From: Bryopsis sp. KO-2023 | Taxonomy: Eukaryota; Chlorophyta; Ulvophyceae; Bryopsidales; Bryopsidaceae | Length of the DNA: 64,000 nucleotides | Direction: 5' to 3' | Assembly: GCA_030272585.1 (NCBI GenBank) | Contig: BSYQ01000002.1 | Coordinates: forward strand, 2,232,001 to 2,296,000 | Position numbers and translations under genes: made by a program | In this document: one piece after another, positions 54,304-64,000 of the stretch | Layout of the letters: the number at the start of each line of letters is the position of its first letter | How positions within the stretch are numbered: position 1 is the stretch's first letter | The notes under the pieces: generated by a model | Told to the model about the DNA's origin: nothing | What the model saw: the letters and a program-made list of their open reading frames with translations, nothing else | Databases searched by the model: none

Positions 54304-55121
54304 TTGTCCGGTTTTGACAAGACTTGCGGATTTGTGCTGGACGAGACCGGACCAAATCAGCTGCGGATATTGCGTGCGTTTCTCCGGCTTCTTTGGTGCG
54401 GTCTTGTGGTTGATTTGCGGACACTAAATCCATCCTGTTCCAAAATGCACACGATGTATGAGGATATCTCGATGTTGAAAAAGCTTACATTGGCAAGTAA
54501 ATGGTTGTCGTCAATTGATTTACATGATGGATATTACCATCTCCGTCTTCATCCTCGGTATCGTAAATATTTTATGTTTCGTTTGGAGGATCGATATTTT
54601 TGTTACGTGGGTTTACCCATGGGCTAGATTAACTCTCTAGTTGTTTTACCAAGTTTTTCAAACCAGTGACAAATTGGATTCGAACACGGGGCGGGTCAGT
54701 CCCCTTGCGAAATAGGTCAGCCAGTTAGTTTTATTTGGATGATTTTCTCGTGATCAGTCGTTCGTTTGAGGAAGCTAGTAGAAATGGACCGTTTATTCGG
54801 GAATAATTATGTCGCTTGGGGTTACAGTGGCATATAACGAGATCACATTGGGAACCGACCCAGGAGTTGGAACATTTGGGTTTGATAATTGCTACACGAA
54901 GGAATCGCTTGGCGGTGCCTATCTGTAAACTTCGAGAAATTCGGGTATGGGCCAAGGATTCGGCAGTTCGACCTCGCCACGCATGGCAATGGCTGCCTAA
55001 GCGAGACTTGGCAAGATTTGCAGAAACTGTGCAAGCCCATGCCATAGCTATGCCTCTGACGGGTTTTTACGCTCTGTGTATGTGGACATGCACGGTCGCC
55101 ACAGATGGCATGCAGATGTGA
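54304..55121 (+). mobile_element. DIRS-like retroelement reverse transcriptase relic
   Basis: The first frame (to 54,627) reads LVVDLRTLNPSCSKMH, SKWLSSIDLHDGYYHLRLHP, RYRKYFMFR and CYVGLPMG, the fingers/palm blocks with the catalytic Asp (SSIDLHDGYY). A stop and a frameshift follow. The second frame reads SCFTKFFKPVTNWIRTRGG, a TAG, then FYLDDFLVISRSFEEA (54,729-54,776), so the YLDD catalytic box is intact. After another stop, HWEPTQELEHLGLIIATR and KLREIRVWAKD lead toward the RNase H link, then PKRDLARFAETVQAHAIAMP. This order and the WEPTQ..EHLG block match DIRS/Ngaro-type elements better than Ty3 or Copia. Terminal repeats and a tyrosine recombinase were not found. Confidence 0.8.
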
Positions 55122-57954
55122 AAGTCTCGCGGCAGACGTTGCGCGATTTGCAATACTAGGTTTGTGTGCCGCTGACCAAGGCTTGAAGGTCCATGGTTTT
55201 GGGGATTGATGCCTCAGGGACAGGTTATTCCACGTGTTGGATTGTTTTTGGTAGCCCTCAATACATATATAACGGTTTACAAGGATATAATCTTTATTAC
55301 TAACCTCATAAATAGTAGGACCTGTCATACCTATATAGTGAACCACCGTACCTGTTCCGTACCGTGGTAGGGTGGTGGACCACCACCATCAGTGGTCCAT
55401 CAACTAGCTCGTAGCGCAACAAGTCTCTGTTATGTGTTGGTTAAGTGTCATACATCGAGTCTTTTTACGTCGATTGGCGAGAATTGAAGATATCTATATT
55501 ATTTACTCCAATTACAAGAAAAAGCTTCTAGACAATATCAAAGAGGTTGTGTCGAAGAAGAATGTTCATGTTTTTATACTAGTGAACGTCGATGTCATGA
55601 ACGTCCATGTTGTAGGATCTCGTAATTTTACGAAAGAGTAAAAACTTTTTTTGAAGTCAACAAGTAAAATCCGGCCAAAGGGTAAAGAGTAAAAAATATT
55701 ATTAGAAAAAAAAGAATGTAGTTTCTAAATTGTTTGTTGTTAAAAGCCAGGCGCTCCCAAATAGACATGTGATATTCGTTATTTATTGAATAGAAACTCG
55801 TGAAATGAGCAAAAAGATTCGGGGGCAACGTTTTCGCAGAATCTCGAAGTACTAAAGCATTAGTCTAGAACGGGACAAGGTAAGACTTGGCTTAATTATA
55901 TATGCAAAGCCTTGTTGGCTTTTTGATCATCCTCGGTCTTGGACGGAGAAACTCAGTAAAGATTCAAAAATATAAATAAAACTGACCAAGAATTGGAATA
56001 TATTATAGGGGATTGGGCAGCAAGGACCTCGATTGCGATGGGAAACCCTGGTTTTCACGAGGACAATTTCAATCGCAATTAGTTATTTTTACAGACGATA
56101 TATTACTTTTATCGCCATCAAAAAAAATTCATGATCGGGATCTTCATGTTTTATTAGACTATTGGGAAGGATCGAGGGACTACGACTAAAAAGTTGAAGA
56201 TTTCGAAGGAGCCAGACTGCTAATCATCCAACTCATCTTCTTGGAGAATTAATTGCCTGCGCGTCCTCGTTCCTAAGATGCTTCGATTAGTACAAAACGC
56301 CAAAAATTGAAGAAAAGGTTAAGTGCGGTTTGTTGATGTTCTTTTATGTTATATAGAAATAATCATTCATATCATTTGCACCCTTACACAATTAAACTTG
56401 TTCAATAGAACGACTTTATTACTAGGGTGTTGCCGCTACGATGAAAGTCTTGACAAACCATGGTTTCGTGGATGATTTCTCTGGTCCCCTTTGAGCCTCC
56501 CCTTTCCTTGGGCCAAAATCTCCCCATATATCTTCCTTATTCTTGAAAGTGCTCCTTCCTCTAGCCATACTCATAAAGCTTTTCACATATCCTCATTAAC
56601 TCTAGTATGTGAGGAGCAAATCACGATTGTTGAATGTTCAACCGTGTTGTTTGTTGGTGAAGCTAAGTGCAATAATGTATTCAATGAATGATTATTACAA
56701 AAAAATCTGTCTGTTGACTATCGTGAATCAATGTTATTCCGAAGTTATCATCAAGAAATCTAGCACATGATACGAGGTGGGTAAAAGAAAGATCTTTCTT
56801 GAGGATGTTGCAATAATATAAAATTTGCAATCTCGGGCGAAATAATCATGCCCATTGATAAATAATTTGTTTGTACCATTAGTTTGCTGTCATTTCGAAA
56901 GAAAAAAAGAGAGGAAAGGATTCTAAGCTACACAAAAGAAACCTACTATCAATGATTTTAAGATCATCAAAGATCTTTAGTTCCATCGCCCTTCTTAAAA
57001 CCCGCCACTCGTTCGTTAAGTTCGAAGATCGCAACCCTTGGTGGAAATCAACTCGCATATGCCGTGAGCAGCGCAGCTTTCTGGGTCGCCCCTAGCTCGC
57101 CCCGTTGTAATTATAGGAAATTGTTTTTCACGTCATGCTAGAAAAAACACAAGAATGCAAAGAGAAAAAACAAGATACGGGATATGAACATGGTCATGAC
57201 TAATGAATAAAAAGTAAGAATGAAAAGTATTTGAATCAAAATAGTGCGCAGTCGTTTGGATAACACAATTTTTTAATAAATCCAAGGGTGGATATGTGTG
57301 CATAAAACATAAGGTGAAAAGCTATGGGTCGTTTGAGTAATTCGGGTAACAAATGAAACCCGTGGAGAATGTTCAATATATCTTAAATGCTAGTAGGTGC
57401 AACGTTCATCAAATTCCCGCAAAAAAGGTTTCTGGAACCAAAAAGTCTCAAGAAAATTTCAAAACGCCTCTATGAATATATAAATAGGTTTGCAAACCCG
57501 TTTCTACTCAAGTGTCGAAACACACGAATAAAACATTTTGCTACACCGTATTCTTAAGGGAAGAAACTTTGTCAATTCAAACTACCCCAAAACCCATCCT
57601 CGTACCACAGATAAACTGCTCGATCGACAATGAGCAATGATAGAAAAAAAGTCAATAGTAAATAGCAAATAGTTCGGCATTACTTTCGGAGCTGCAAGTA
57701 TAGCCACGTGCTCGGAACTACTCGGAACTACTGGAGGAACCCGCAGAATTGATGCAATGCATGATACATTGCTATTTACTAAGAAAAACAACAAAAAAGA
57801 CATTTTGTGCTGCCACGAGCTCTACTTTCTCACTAAGTTAGTGACACTAACGGAGGTTGATGCCCCCAACTACTTAGGGTCCACCAAACCCCGCGCATTT
57901 ATTTCAATGGGCCAAATAGATTCTTTTCTACACGAGCTTTTTTACTAAATCAAG
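55122..57954. other. AT-rich region without recognisable genes
   Basis: A GGTGGTGGACCACCACC palindrome lies at about 55,372-55,389. CTCGGAACTA is repeated in tandem at about 57,710-57,730. No recognisable gene. Confidence 0.45.
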
Positions 57955-58011
57955 TGTTAACTCTCGTGCTCAGGGGTGGATCGATGTGGGTTCGATTCCC
58001 ACCGAGAGTCG
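57955..58011 (+). repeat. tRNA-like relic lacking D and anticodon arms
   Basis: ACTCTCG (from about 57,959) can pair with CGAGAGT (about 58,003), and GTGGG-TTCGATT-CCCAC makes a perfect T arm between them. The anticodon arm is missing (only ~20 nt between acceptor strand and T arm). This is a truncated tRNA or SINE head, not a working tRNA gene. Confidence 0.45.
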
Positions 58012-59146
58012 TGAGCTGTTCCGTACGTCTCCTTGTCTCTTATCTTTTTTTCTCTTTTTCCGATGAGTGGGTCAATCCAAGTCAAAAAACCAAACCAAAT
58101 TGGAGCTAGGATACTCATAAAAAACGATTTTGCCCTTCTAGTGGCGAGTTTGGAGTATGGCCTCGTTGTGTTTATTCTCAATTATGTTAGTTCATGATCG
58201 AACTTCTTTCGAAGATGTAGTTATGCGCTCATTGAAGCGACATCCCTTTTTTCTTGACGCAAGAGCAAGGGGTTCAAAACCTGCATATGCTAGTATATAT
58301 CCATATGTACACTAATACATATATTTATATCCTCGATATGTATGTTCAAGAGGTCGGGTCGATGCATTTTCGAAGGAAGAGGTATATTGGGGACATCAGC
58401 GATCGTTCTTATAAAAAGAGTTCGCATAAGACGGGGCCCCTAGATTTGGAAGGCCCAGGAATCGAAAAACTTTCCATGCTTTGATAAAAATGCGTTGGTA
58501 AATGATTCGAGCATTGATTTTTCTTGTTATGCGTTTTCTTTTTGCTTTTTTTTAATTTGTTAGGGTGGCGTGAGATTGAAGATAGGAACATCGTGGTGGC
58601 GACTTTCTCTTTGAATGATATATCTTATCCGTTTTTATTGCTTTCGAATATTTTGAACCGGGTCAAAGGCCTAGGTCGGAGAGCGATCGTTTCGTTGGTG
58701 TAGGTAGATGCCCTTGAAAATTCAAATGTAACATCATTCGAACACCTCAACAATAGACAATAATGTCCTATGAACCTTGATCCCTTTCCACGGAAATGAA
58801 AAAACTAGCGACATCAACGGAAAACAACTGGGATTCAAATTTGAAATTCTTATGAAGTCGATATTTAGAAATTTTTAGGCTTTGTCTGGGGATAATAATG
58901 GAGGGCCAGGTGGTTGATTTTTTCATATTACGTTGGCTGGAAAGCCGCATCAGATATGTTCACTTTCTAGCACAACTGTCTTAATCCAAATCTAGAGGTC
59001 CATCGGGTCTTTTAACCCTCAAAGTTTCTCAAGAAGAGAGAGGAATGGGATTTCTAATGTTACTAAGCGACCCGAGTTCAAGTTCCACATCGGAAGTGCT
59101 ACGTTTGTGAAGCGTTTGTTACCCTTTTGATATTGGTAGTTATGAG
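58012..59146. other. AT-rich region without recognisable genes
   Basis: Imperfect ATATGTA/ATATATCC repeats at about 58,295-58,345. Nothing assignable. Confidence 0.45.
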
Positions 59147-59522
59147 CAGACATGGGCTGAGACCCCTGTGCACAGGACAGGACAGAACAGACTGTCTGTT
59201 CTATGCACAGGGTCAGACCTGTGTTGCACATGCGCACAGACCTGTACAGCACAGCACAGCACAGACAGGGTCTGTGCATTGTCTGTGCAGGTCTGTGCAC
59301 AGTTTGTGCACAGTCTGTGTAGATTCTGTGCAGATTCTGTGCAGAGTGTGTGCAGTTCTGTGTTGTGCTGTGCAGTCTGTGCACCTGTGCAGCACAGGTC
59401 CGACCTGTGCACAGAATAGACAGTCTGTCCTGTTCTAGCCTGTGGAATTTCGCAAAACAGGACAGGACAGCACAGGGTGCACAGAACCCGTACAGAACCC
59501 TGTCCTGTTCAGCCCATGACTG
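59147..59522. mobile_element. hAT-type MITE, CTGTGCACAG-rich, copy 2
   Basis: It begins CAGACATGGGCTGAGA and ends with the complement of CAGTCATGGGCTG. Both flanks are GTTATGAG (59139-59146 and 59523-59530), a perfect 8-bp duplication. The element is the inverted counterpart of 45,273-45,620, with the interior again made of CTGTGCACAG/GTCTGTGCAG units. It is 376 bp against 348 bp in copy 1. The intact duplication suggests it is the younger insertion. Confidence 0.92.
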
Positions 59523-59648
59523 GTTATGAGCAAACATTCTCGATAATACAATATCTTATTTTGATAGACCCCGATTGGTTCAAATGAATACTTATGCATA
59601 CTTTTGTCAAAAGGATGTCCCGGGGTGTGCGCGAGCTACGATCCGTGC

Positions 59649-60694
59649 TACCGTGTTTTACAAAATTAATTACGGAAAAGATCGTTACGCTAATTACGGT
59701 TTTCGATAAAGTGTACTTAGTTTTTCCGTTCGATCGCAAAAGCCCTTTGGGAAAACTCCAGTCGCCTGGCCCACCTCAAAACGAACTTTTGGTGCCCTCA
59801 GAAAACAGCTGCCACGCGTTTCGAACCCTTAGAACAAAGCAGCTCACTCACAACGATAATCTCCAGCTCGCACCATAGGGTGACGCAAACTTCTTCACGT
59901 TCTCGACGTTCATATACTACGAGAACTTCTTCACGTTCGAAGTGTATGAACGTCAAGAACGTGAAGAAGTTCGCGAAGTATATGAACGTCGGAAAAACTT
60001 CATCGAATGCGCCTGAGACTACGCGCACACTTCTCTCTATTCTCGAATTACCACCCGCAGTTAAAAAGAGCGGTCGATAACATGCAAGAACTCGAAAAAA
60101 GCTCACTTGAAGATCGAAGTTCAAGGCGAGGGAAGTCACAAATGGCACTGCTGACCTCTGAGATAAATAGGCGACGGCCGTTGGGATGTTTAACACTACA
60201 CACACATATCACCAAAGGTCCGAGAGGTTTTGGGAGAGTTGAGGTGTTCGTTGGATCCGGGACGAACGACGGATTGGTTGTGTGTTTTGGACTTGGCGAT
60301 AAATAAACTCGTGAAGAATTTCATCAAGACCAAGTCCGGAGAATATAATCGCTCGGAAGCTCTTAGGAAAGCTCTTAAGAAATTGGAATTGGATGGTTCT
60401 GTCGATGCAACAACCGTTGATAATAGGGACAGTGCACTCAAGCCCCTTTTGGGAAGGTGGTACACGGATTTGTGGGCATGGATGAAAAGCAAAAAGAGCT
60501 CCGTGGTCAATGATTGGAAAAAAATGGAGGAAAATATGAGGCACTTTGACTGAAACTAAGGAGTGTGTTTGTTTGCTAGTCGTTTGCTGGGTTGGAAAAA
60601 TTAATTACAATCTTGGGACGATCGTAATTAATTCTTTTGTAATTATTTTTGGGCGTAACACGTTTTTCCGTAATTAATTTTGTAAAACACGGTA
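59649..60694. mobile_element. TA-flanked element with 31-bp perfect inverted ends
   Basis: Positions 59649-59679 and 60664-60694 are exact inverted copies including TA at the outer ends; the tips read CCGTGTTTTACAAAATTAAT inward. Pairing continues with GTTACGC a few bases further in. TA at both borders is compatible with Tc1/mariner-type insertion. Inside is a compact hairpin cluster (about 59,888-59,990) built from AACTTCTTCACGTTC and ATATGAACGTC units in both orientations, and an open frame (60,230-60,553). The ~1.05 kb size is too small for a full transposase. Confidence 0.75.
60230..60553 (+). CDS. Unrecognised ORF inside the TA-flanked element, 107 codons
   Basis: The C-terminal two thirds (INKLVKNFIKTKSGEYNRSE, ALRKALKKLELDG, PLLGRWYTDLWAWMKSKKSS) look like a real, basic, helical protein segment. 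It ends within the element, about 110 bp before the right inverted end. The N-terminal part of the frame is less protein-like, so the true beginning may lie in another frame upstream (for example from 60,007). No transposase catalytic motif is visible. Confidence 0.35.
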   Translation: MGELRCSLDPGRTTDWLCVLDLAINKLVKNFIKTKSGEYNRSEALRKALKKLELDGSVDATTVDNRDSALKPLLGRWYTDLWAWMKSKKSSVVNDWKKMEENMRHFD

Positions 60695-60696
60695 TG

Positions 60697-61089
60697 GGTA
60701 CCAACAGCTCGTGGTGTTGTGGATACGTTCAAAATTACTCATGGTGTGTGCTTGATGCAAACGAAACGAACATTCTTACAAGAGGTTCACTCGCGTTCAT
60801 AAAGTCATCAGAGATCGAGTGTTACGGAAGCTTGTTAACAACACTTTTGTTTGTCCTGTTAATGAGAGAGTGAATGTCACGACTGAACTAATGTAACAGT
60901 GTGAGATAAACACATATTACGAACTCAAGTAAACTGTGCGTACCAATTGCTCGTGTTGTTGTGGATAGGTTGAAAATTACTCATGGTGTGTGCTTGATGC
61001 AAACGAAACGAAAATTCCAAGACGAAAATTTAGACGAAAGTTCAAGCCGTGCACTCACGTTCACAAAGCTTACCAGAGATCGAGTATTA
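60697..61089 (+). repeat. Diverged tandem duplication of a coding-like segment
   Basis: Segments at about 60,697-60,828 and 60,940-61,089 are copies. Both contain AAAATTACTCATGGTGTGTG and then CTTGATGCAAACGAAACGAA, and both translate to a segment ending KITHGVCLMQTKR. The first copy has more frame breaks. The left copy begins just outside the right end of the TA-flanked element. Confidence 0.7.
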
Positions 61090-61219
61090 CGGCGGCCGGT
61101 CGCTACATTGGGTCCTTGTTTCTTGAATCCGGAATCAAGATGGGGAACTCACTCATCGTGGTCGACCGTAGGAGGGTCGAATATTTTCCTTCCACGCTAT
61201 AAATGTCACATAAAAACAG

Positions 61220-61783
61220 GTGAGCAATCCCCTTTTTTCCGGAAAACCGTGGTTTTTTGTTACACAAATGAACATTACGGGGAAGTTCACGTCGTCTGAC
61301 TCGCTAACAAGATGGACTTATATGTGGAAGACAATGGATTCACTTTTCACTAAAGTGATGTCTTATACCCCTTTCACGAACACTAAACCAAACATGACGC
61401 TTTACGACACGAATAATCAAGTTTTGATTAAAGAATTAGTACGACATTGCGGAACAAACTTTTTTATGCAATGTACTGTTTATCGCCGCCAAAGGGATAG
61501 ACCCATCAATACATGCGTGGTATCGACCACATACCTGAGACACCTCCGAGGTGCTCCTTTGCCTCTAGGTCCCAAGTTTTGAGCAAAATTGAGGGAGTTC
61601 GGTAAGGCCTACGATCTTGGGGAGCACAAGACCTCGAATAAGCTCGCTTGCATGGTATGCACCCTGTTCAGAGTTCCGGTTGTCCTTTTCGATTGCTCAA
61701 GGACCCGATTGCTTGTTAAGAACGAAGATGTAGATCTTTCCGATGCGCGAGAAGAATATGAAGGATTACTACTCACGTATTAA
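61220..61783 (+). pseudogene. Unrecognised ORF pair, possibly one broken gene
   Basis: Frames 61,220-61,582 (ITGKFTSSDSLTRWTYMWKT, QVLIKELVRHCGTNFFMQ) and 61,589-61,783 (MREFGKAYDLGEHKTSNKLA, VCTLFRVPVVLFDCSRTRLL) lie back to back on the same strand, one frame apart. Codon use is far more protein-like than in surrounding DNA. I do not recognise the family. They may be parts of one decayed gene extending from 60.9 kb to 62.7 kb. Confidence 0.4.
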
Positions 61784-62463
61784 CGTTTATCCGCTGAGTT
61801 CGCTTATTCATTTTATATTCAATTTTTTTCCTTATCGCATGAATCTATATCGATTACAGGTACAAAATCTCGCTTTCCTCGTTCTAGGGGCTTGTTCATA
61901 ATCCTCCCTTTTCGAAACAAGTTCCCCACCACCTACGTTAAGTTAAACGGGCCCCATGACATCCCCAAACTTAAGGATTTTCTTATGTTACATTATAGTT
62001 CACCTGGAATTGTGAGGGCTCCACAGAAAGTAGTATTCACATGGTAAGGCACTAACTATTCGAACGAACAATTTGGCCATCTGAATATAGACGTTTGTAG
62101 ATCGTATGGATGCAACCGGGGCTCATTGTTGTTTTTGTCAAAGTCGGCCACTATTGAGATAGTGAGGAATTACACTCTTTCTCCCCTTGCTAGGAGCGAG
62201 ATGGTTACGAACGATCATCGACCTCCCGATGAGTTCCCGAATGAAGCAAGGTACTCGCCGACCTTATGCTAAAATCGTTATTAAAGTGAACCATTTACTG
62301 GGAACTGTACATGTGCGGCATCATAGGACTTCCTTTTGCTTCCGTGCAATTGCATTTAATGGATATCGCAACAACCATTCCTGGCTTTTTGCATCATGGG
62401 GGATAGAAAGATTTAGAAGATCCGTGCAAATTCTCAGAGCGGTACAACAAAAGTGAGAAGGAC
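61784..62463. other. Spacer between unrecognised same-strand ORFs
   Basis: A frame at 62,187-62,456 (IVIKVNHLLGTVHVRHHRTS, FNGYRNNHSWLFASWGIERF) is open but not recognised. Otherwise AT-rich. Confidence 0.35.
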
Positions 62464-62748
62464 GTGACAAAACAGCGTTTCGCAATCGTGCACGAGATGC
62501 AGAAGGTTTCGGAGTTGTGTCGAGCCCCGACCTGTCTTAAGCTTCCTACCAAGATTGCCGAGACGGTGGTGGTCGATCAAGCTTTCCTAGTGACGATCGA
62601 AAAGATCGTGAAAGAAGGAAACGATAACGGTCTTCTCGTGAATCTGTTTCGAGTCAAGAACCGGTTTTTTATTCCGCTCGAAGTCGTGGCGGAGGCTCGC
62701 CTTCCGCCCAAAGATTTGCGTAAAAAGATAGGAGACCAACGAAGATAG
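62464..62748 (+). CDS. Unrecognised ORF, 94 codons
   Basis: The frame reads MTKQRFAIVHEMQKVSELCR, then LPTKIAETVVVDQAFLVTIE and NLFRVKNRFFIPLEVVAEAR, ending with a basic tail DLRKKIGDQRR. Amphipathic helices and Lys/Glu content suggest a true protein end. It is the last of several same-strand ORFs in 60-62.8 kb and may be the C-terminus of the same lost gene. Confidence 0.35.
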   Translation: MTKQRFAIVHEMQKVSELCRAPTCLKLPTKIAETVVVDQAFLVTIEKIVKEGNDNGLLVNLFRVKNRFFIPLEVVAEARLPPKDLRKKIGDQRR

Positions 62749-64000
62749 AAGGATAGAGAAAACTCAGTACAACCATCTCTCTTTTTTCCCTACTATATTT
62801 ATCCCTGAAGGCTACGCTTGATAGGGCGCCCTCTTCCCACCTTATGCATCGCTTTGGGTTAATAGAAAGATTTCCCCCTCATCTTGCAAGACCCACCGTT
62901 AGGCAAATGGTGTTTTCGCGTTTGCATGCACATATTTTGACGTTAAATCATATTCATCACACGAGAGTTACGTCCGATTTCTTCGAGAAGGAAGAAAACT
63001 CCCTTGTAGGGTTAATACAAGTCGCCCAGAGAAAGACCTTCTGATAAAGAGTCGAAAATAATCGATTGGATCGGTTCACAAGCGAGATGCCGTTTGATAG
63101 AGAAAAGTGCACAAGAGACGATCTTGATACACAAGTGTTTCGTTCGAGGAGCAAGCCTACACATTTATCTAGCAAGAAAGAATACTTTAGAGAATATTAG
63201 GGGCGAGTTGGCCGGATAATGTCCGCAGACAGCAACATTGATTTAGTGGGGGGGGGGATAGTCAAGAGTTTATCGAGGTAAAAGGGTTCAAGTCGACAAG
63301 GGATGAAGAGGATACTTATTACGGTAAAAAGAATACACAAGAAGACATTGGTATAAGCAAGTTCAAGTCGACTTGAGAGGATATATGATTCTTTATACGG
63401 TAAAAAGAATACTCAAAAGGGACATCGGGGTGATAGTGTGAAGGCAACCAAATAACGAGCCTCCTTGATCTATATGGGAAGAGAAAGAGTATTTCCTAAA
63501 ATAGCAACAGGGTGGAAAGACGAGTTTATAAAATGGCAAGACGACTATACAAGGGGAAATGCTTAAGGTGTTTTTCTTAGGTGCTAAGGCAAGTTGAAAC
63601 GACAAAAAAGCTTTGCCATACCTAGTTTTGTAACAGACTTCACAACTTCCAACGTGCCGTAATAAGTTAACATCTCATGATAGGCAAGCCGAGTTCAAGA
63701 CGACCAACTCAAGGCAAAGTACTAGGAATATATCGATATTATGGATAATCATTGACGGAGGAAGTAGCTTGAATGTTGAGCATCGATATAATGACTCATC
63801 CTTGATGAGGTCAGCATCTTGAATATCACCGAAGCGAGTGATCAAAATATTATAGTAATTGGCACACATCGATCCAAAATTACAATATTGACTACCGAGG
63901 GAAAAAAGATAGATGCCTATCATCCCCCTTACTCATAGCTTCTGTTTTCGGCTTCTGTTTTCGATTGCGGTGGAAGTATTCGGACGTTTTTTAAGATTCG
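62749..64000. other. AT-rich region without recognisable genes
   Basis: A G9 run at about 63,247. A repeated segment (CAAGTCGAC...TTATACGGTAAAAAGAATAC) occurs at about 63,290-63,340 and 63,361-63,413 with small differences. Short open frames only. Confidence 0.45.

Noticed and set aside
59019-59537. 172-codon frame on the minus strand
   Set aside because: Same reason: it runs through the second copy of the palindromic MITE.
60697-62748. Large-DNA-virus insertion
   Set aside because: The same-strand ORFs made this tempting, but no viral hallmark (capsid, packaging ATPase, polymerase) could be read, so it is left as unrecognised.
1-64000. CRISPR arrays, operons, Shine-Dalgarno sites, insertion sequences
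   Set aside because: The DNA is eukaryotic (introns, U2, eukaryotic tRNA) and no regularly spaced direct repeats were seen.

Overview
This is a nuclear genome window from a eukaryote. It has GT-AG spliceosomal introns, a complete U2 snRNA gene, a eukaryotic tRNA-Arg(CCG), a eukaryotic-type alpha-kinase, an F-box/WD40 protein, ankyrin proteins and several classes of transposable element. I cannot name the species. An alga or other protist is a reasonable guess, because alpha-kinases are not typical of land plants and gene spacing is moderately compact, but that is inference.

The window falls into two halves. Positions 1 to about 24,000 are gene-bearing: the C-terminus of an alpha-kinase (+); a TA-flanked element with long inverted repeats; the last exon of an ankyrin gene (-); a spliced bile-acid/sodium symporter-family (SLC10/BASS) gene (-); an 8-exon ankyrin gene whose reading frame closes through all exons (+, 334 aa); tRNA-Arg(CCG) (+); U2 snRNA (-); a single-exon F-box/WD40 gene (-); a 0.94 kb palindromic repeat element plus a half copy; and a 5-exon ankyrin gene (-, 178 aa). 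Homopolymer runs are frequent. From about 22.7 to 24 kb the sequence becomes pyrimidine- and purine-rich low-complexity DNA.

From about 24 kb to the end the DNA is visibly more AT-rich and almost free of intact genes. It holds decayed mobile elements: a non-LTR (LINE) reverse transcriptase pseudogene (35.6-37.3 kb), a DIRS-like reverse transcriptase relic with an intact YLDD (54.3-55.1 kb), a gag-like or coiled-coil relic (39.3-40.6 kb), tRNA-derived SINE-like repeats, and a group of small non-autonomous DNA transposons. Several of the last have clear target-site duplications. The best are three hAT-type insertions with perfect 8-bp duplications (GTACATAC at 50.9/52.4 kb, GTTCCGCC at 51.5/52.0 kb, GTTATGAG at 59.1/59.5 kb). 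One is nested inside the loop of another. A PP2C phosphatase fragment at 41.1-41.4 kb is the only recognisable host-gene piece in this half. A run of same-strand unrecognised ORFs lies at 60-62.8 kb.

I see no operon-like logic linking the genes. The three ankyrin loci share phase-1 introns at the same place in the repeat, which suggests a locally expanded family. The most interesting content is the set of hAT-type foldback elements and their nesting, together with the gene models that can be joined exon by exon.
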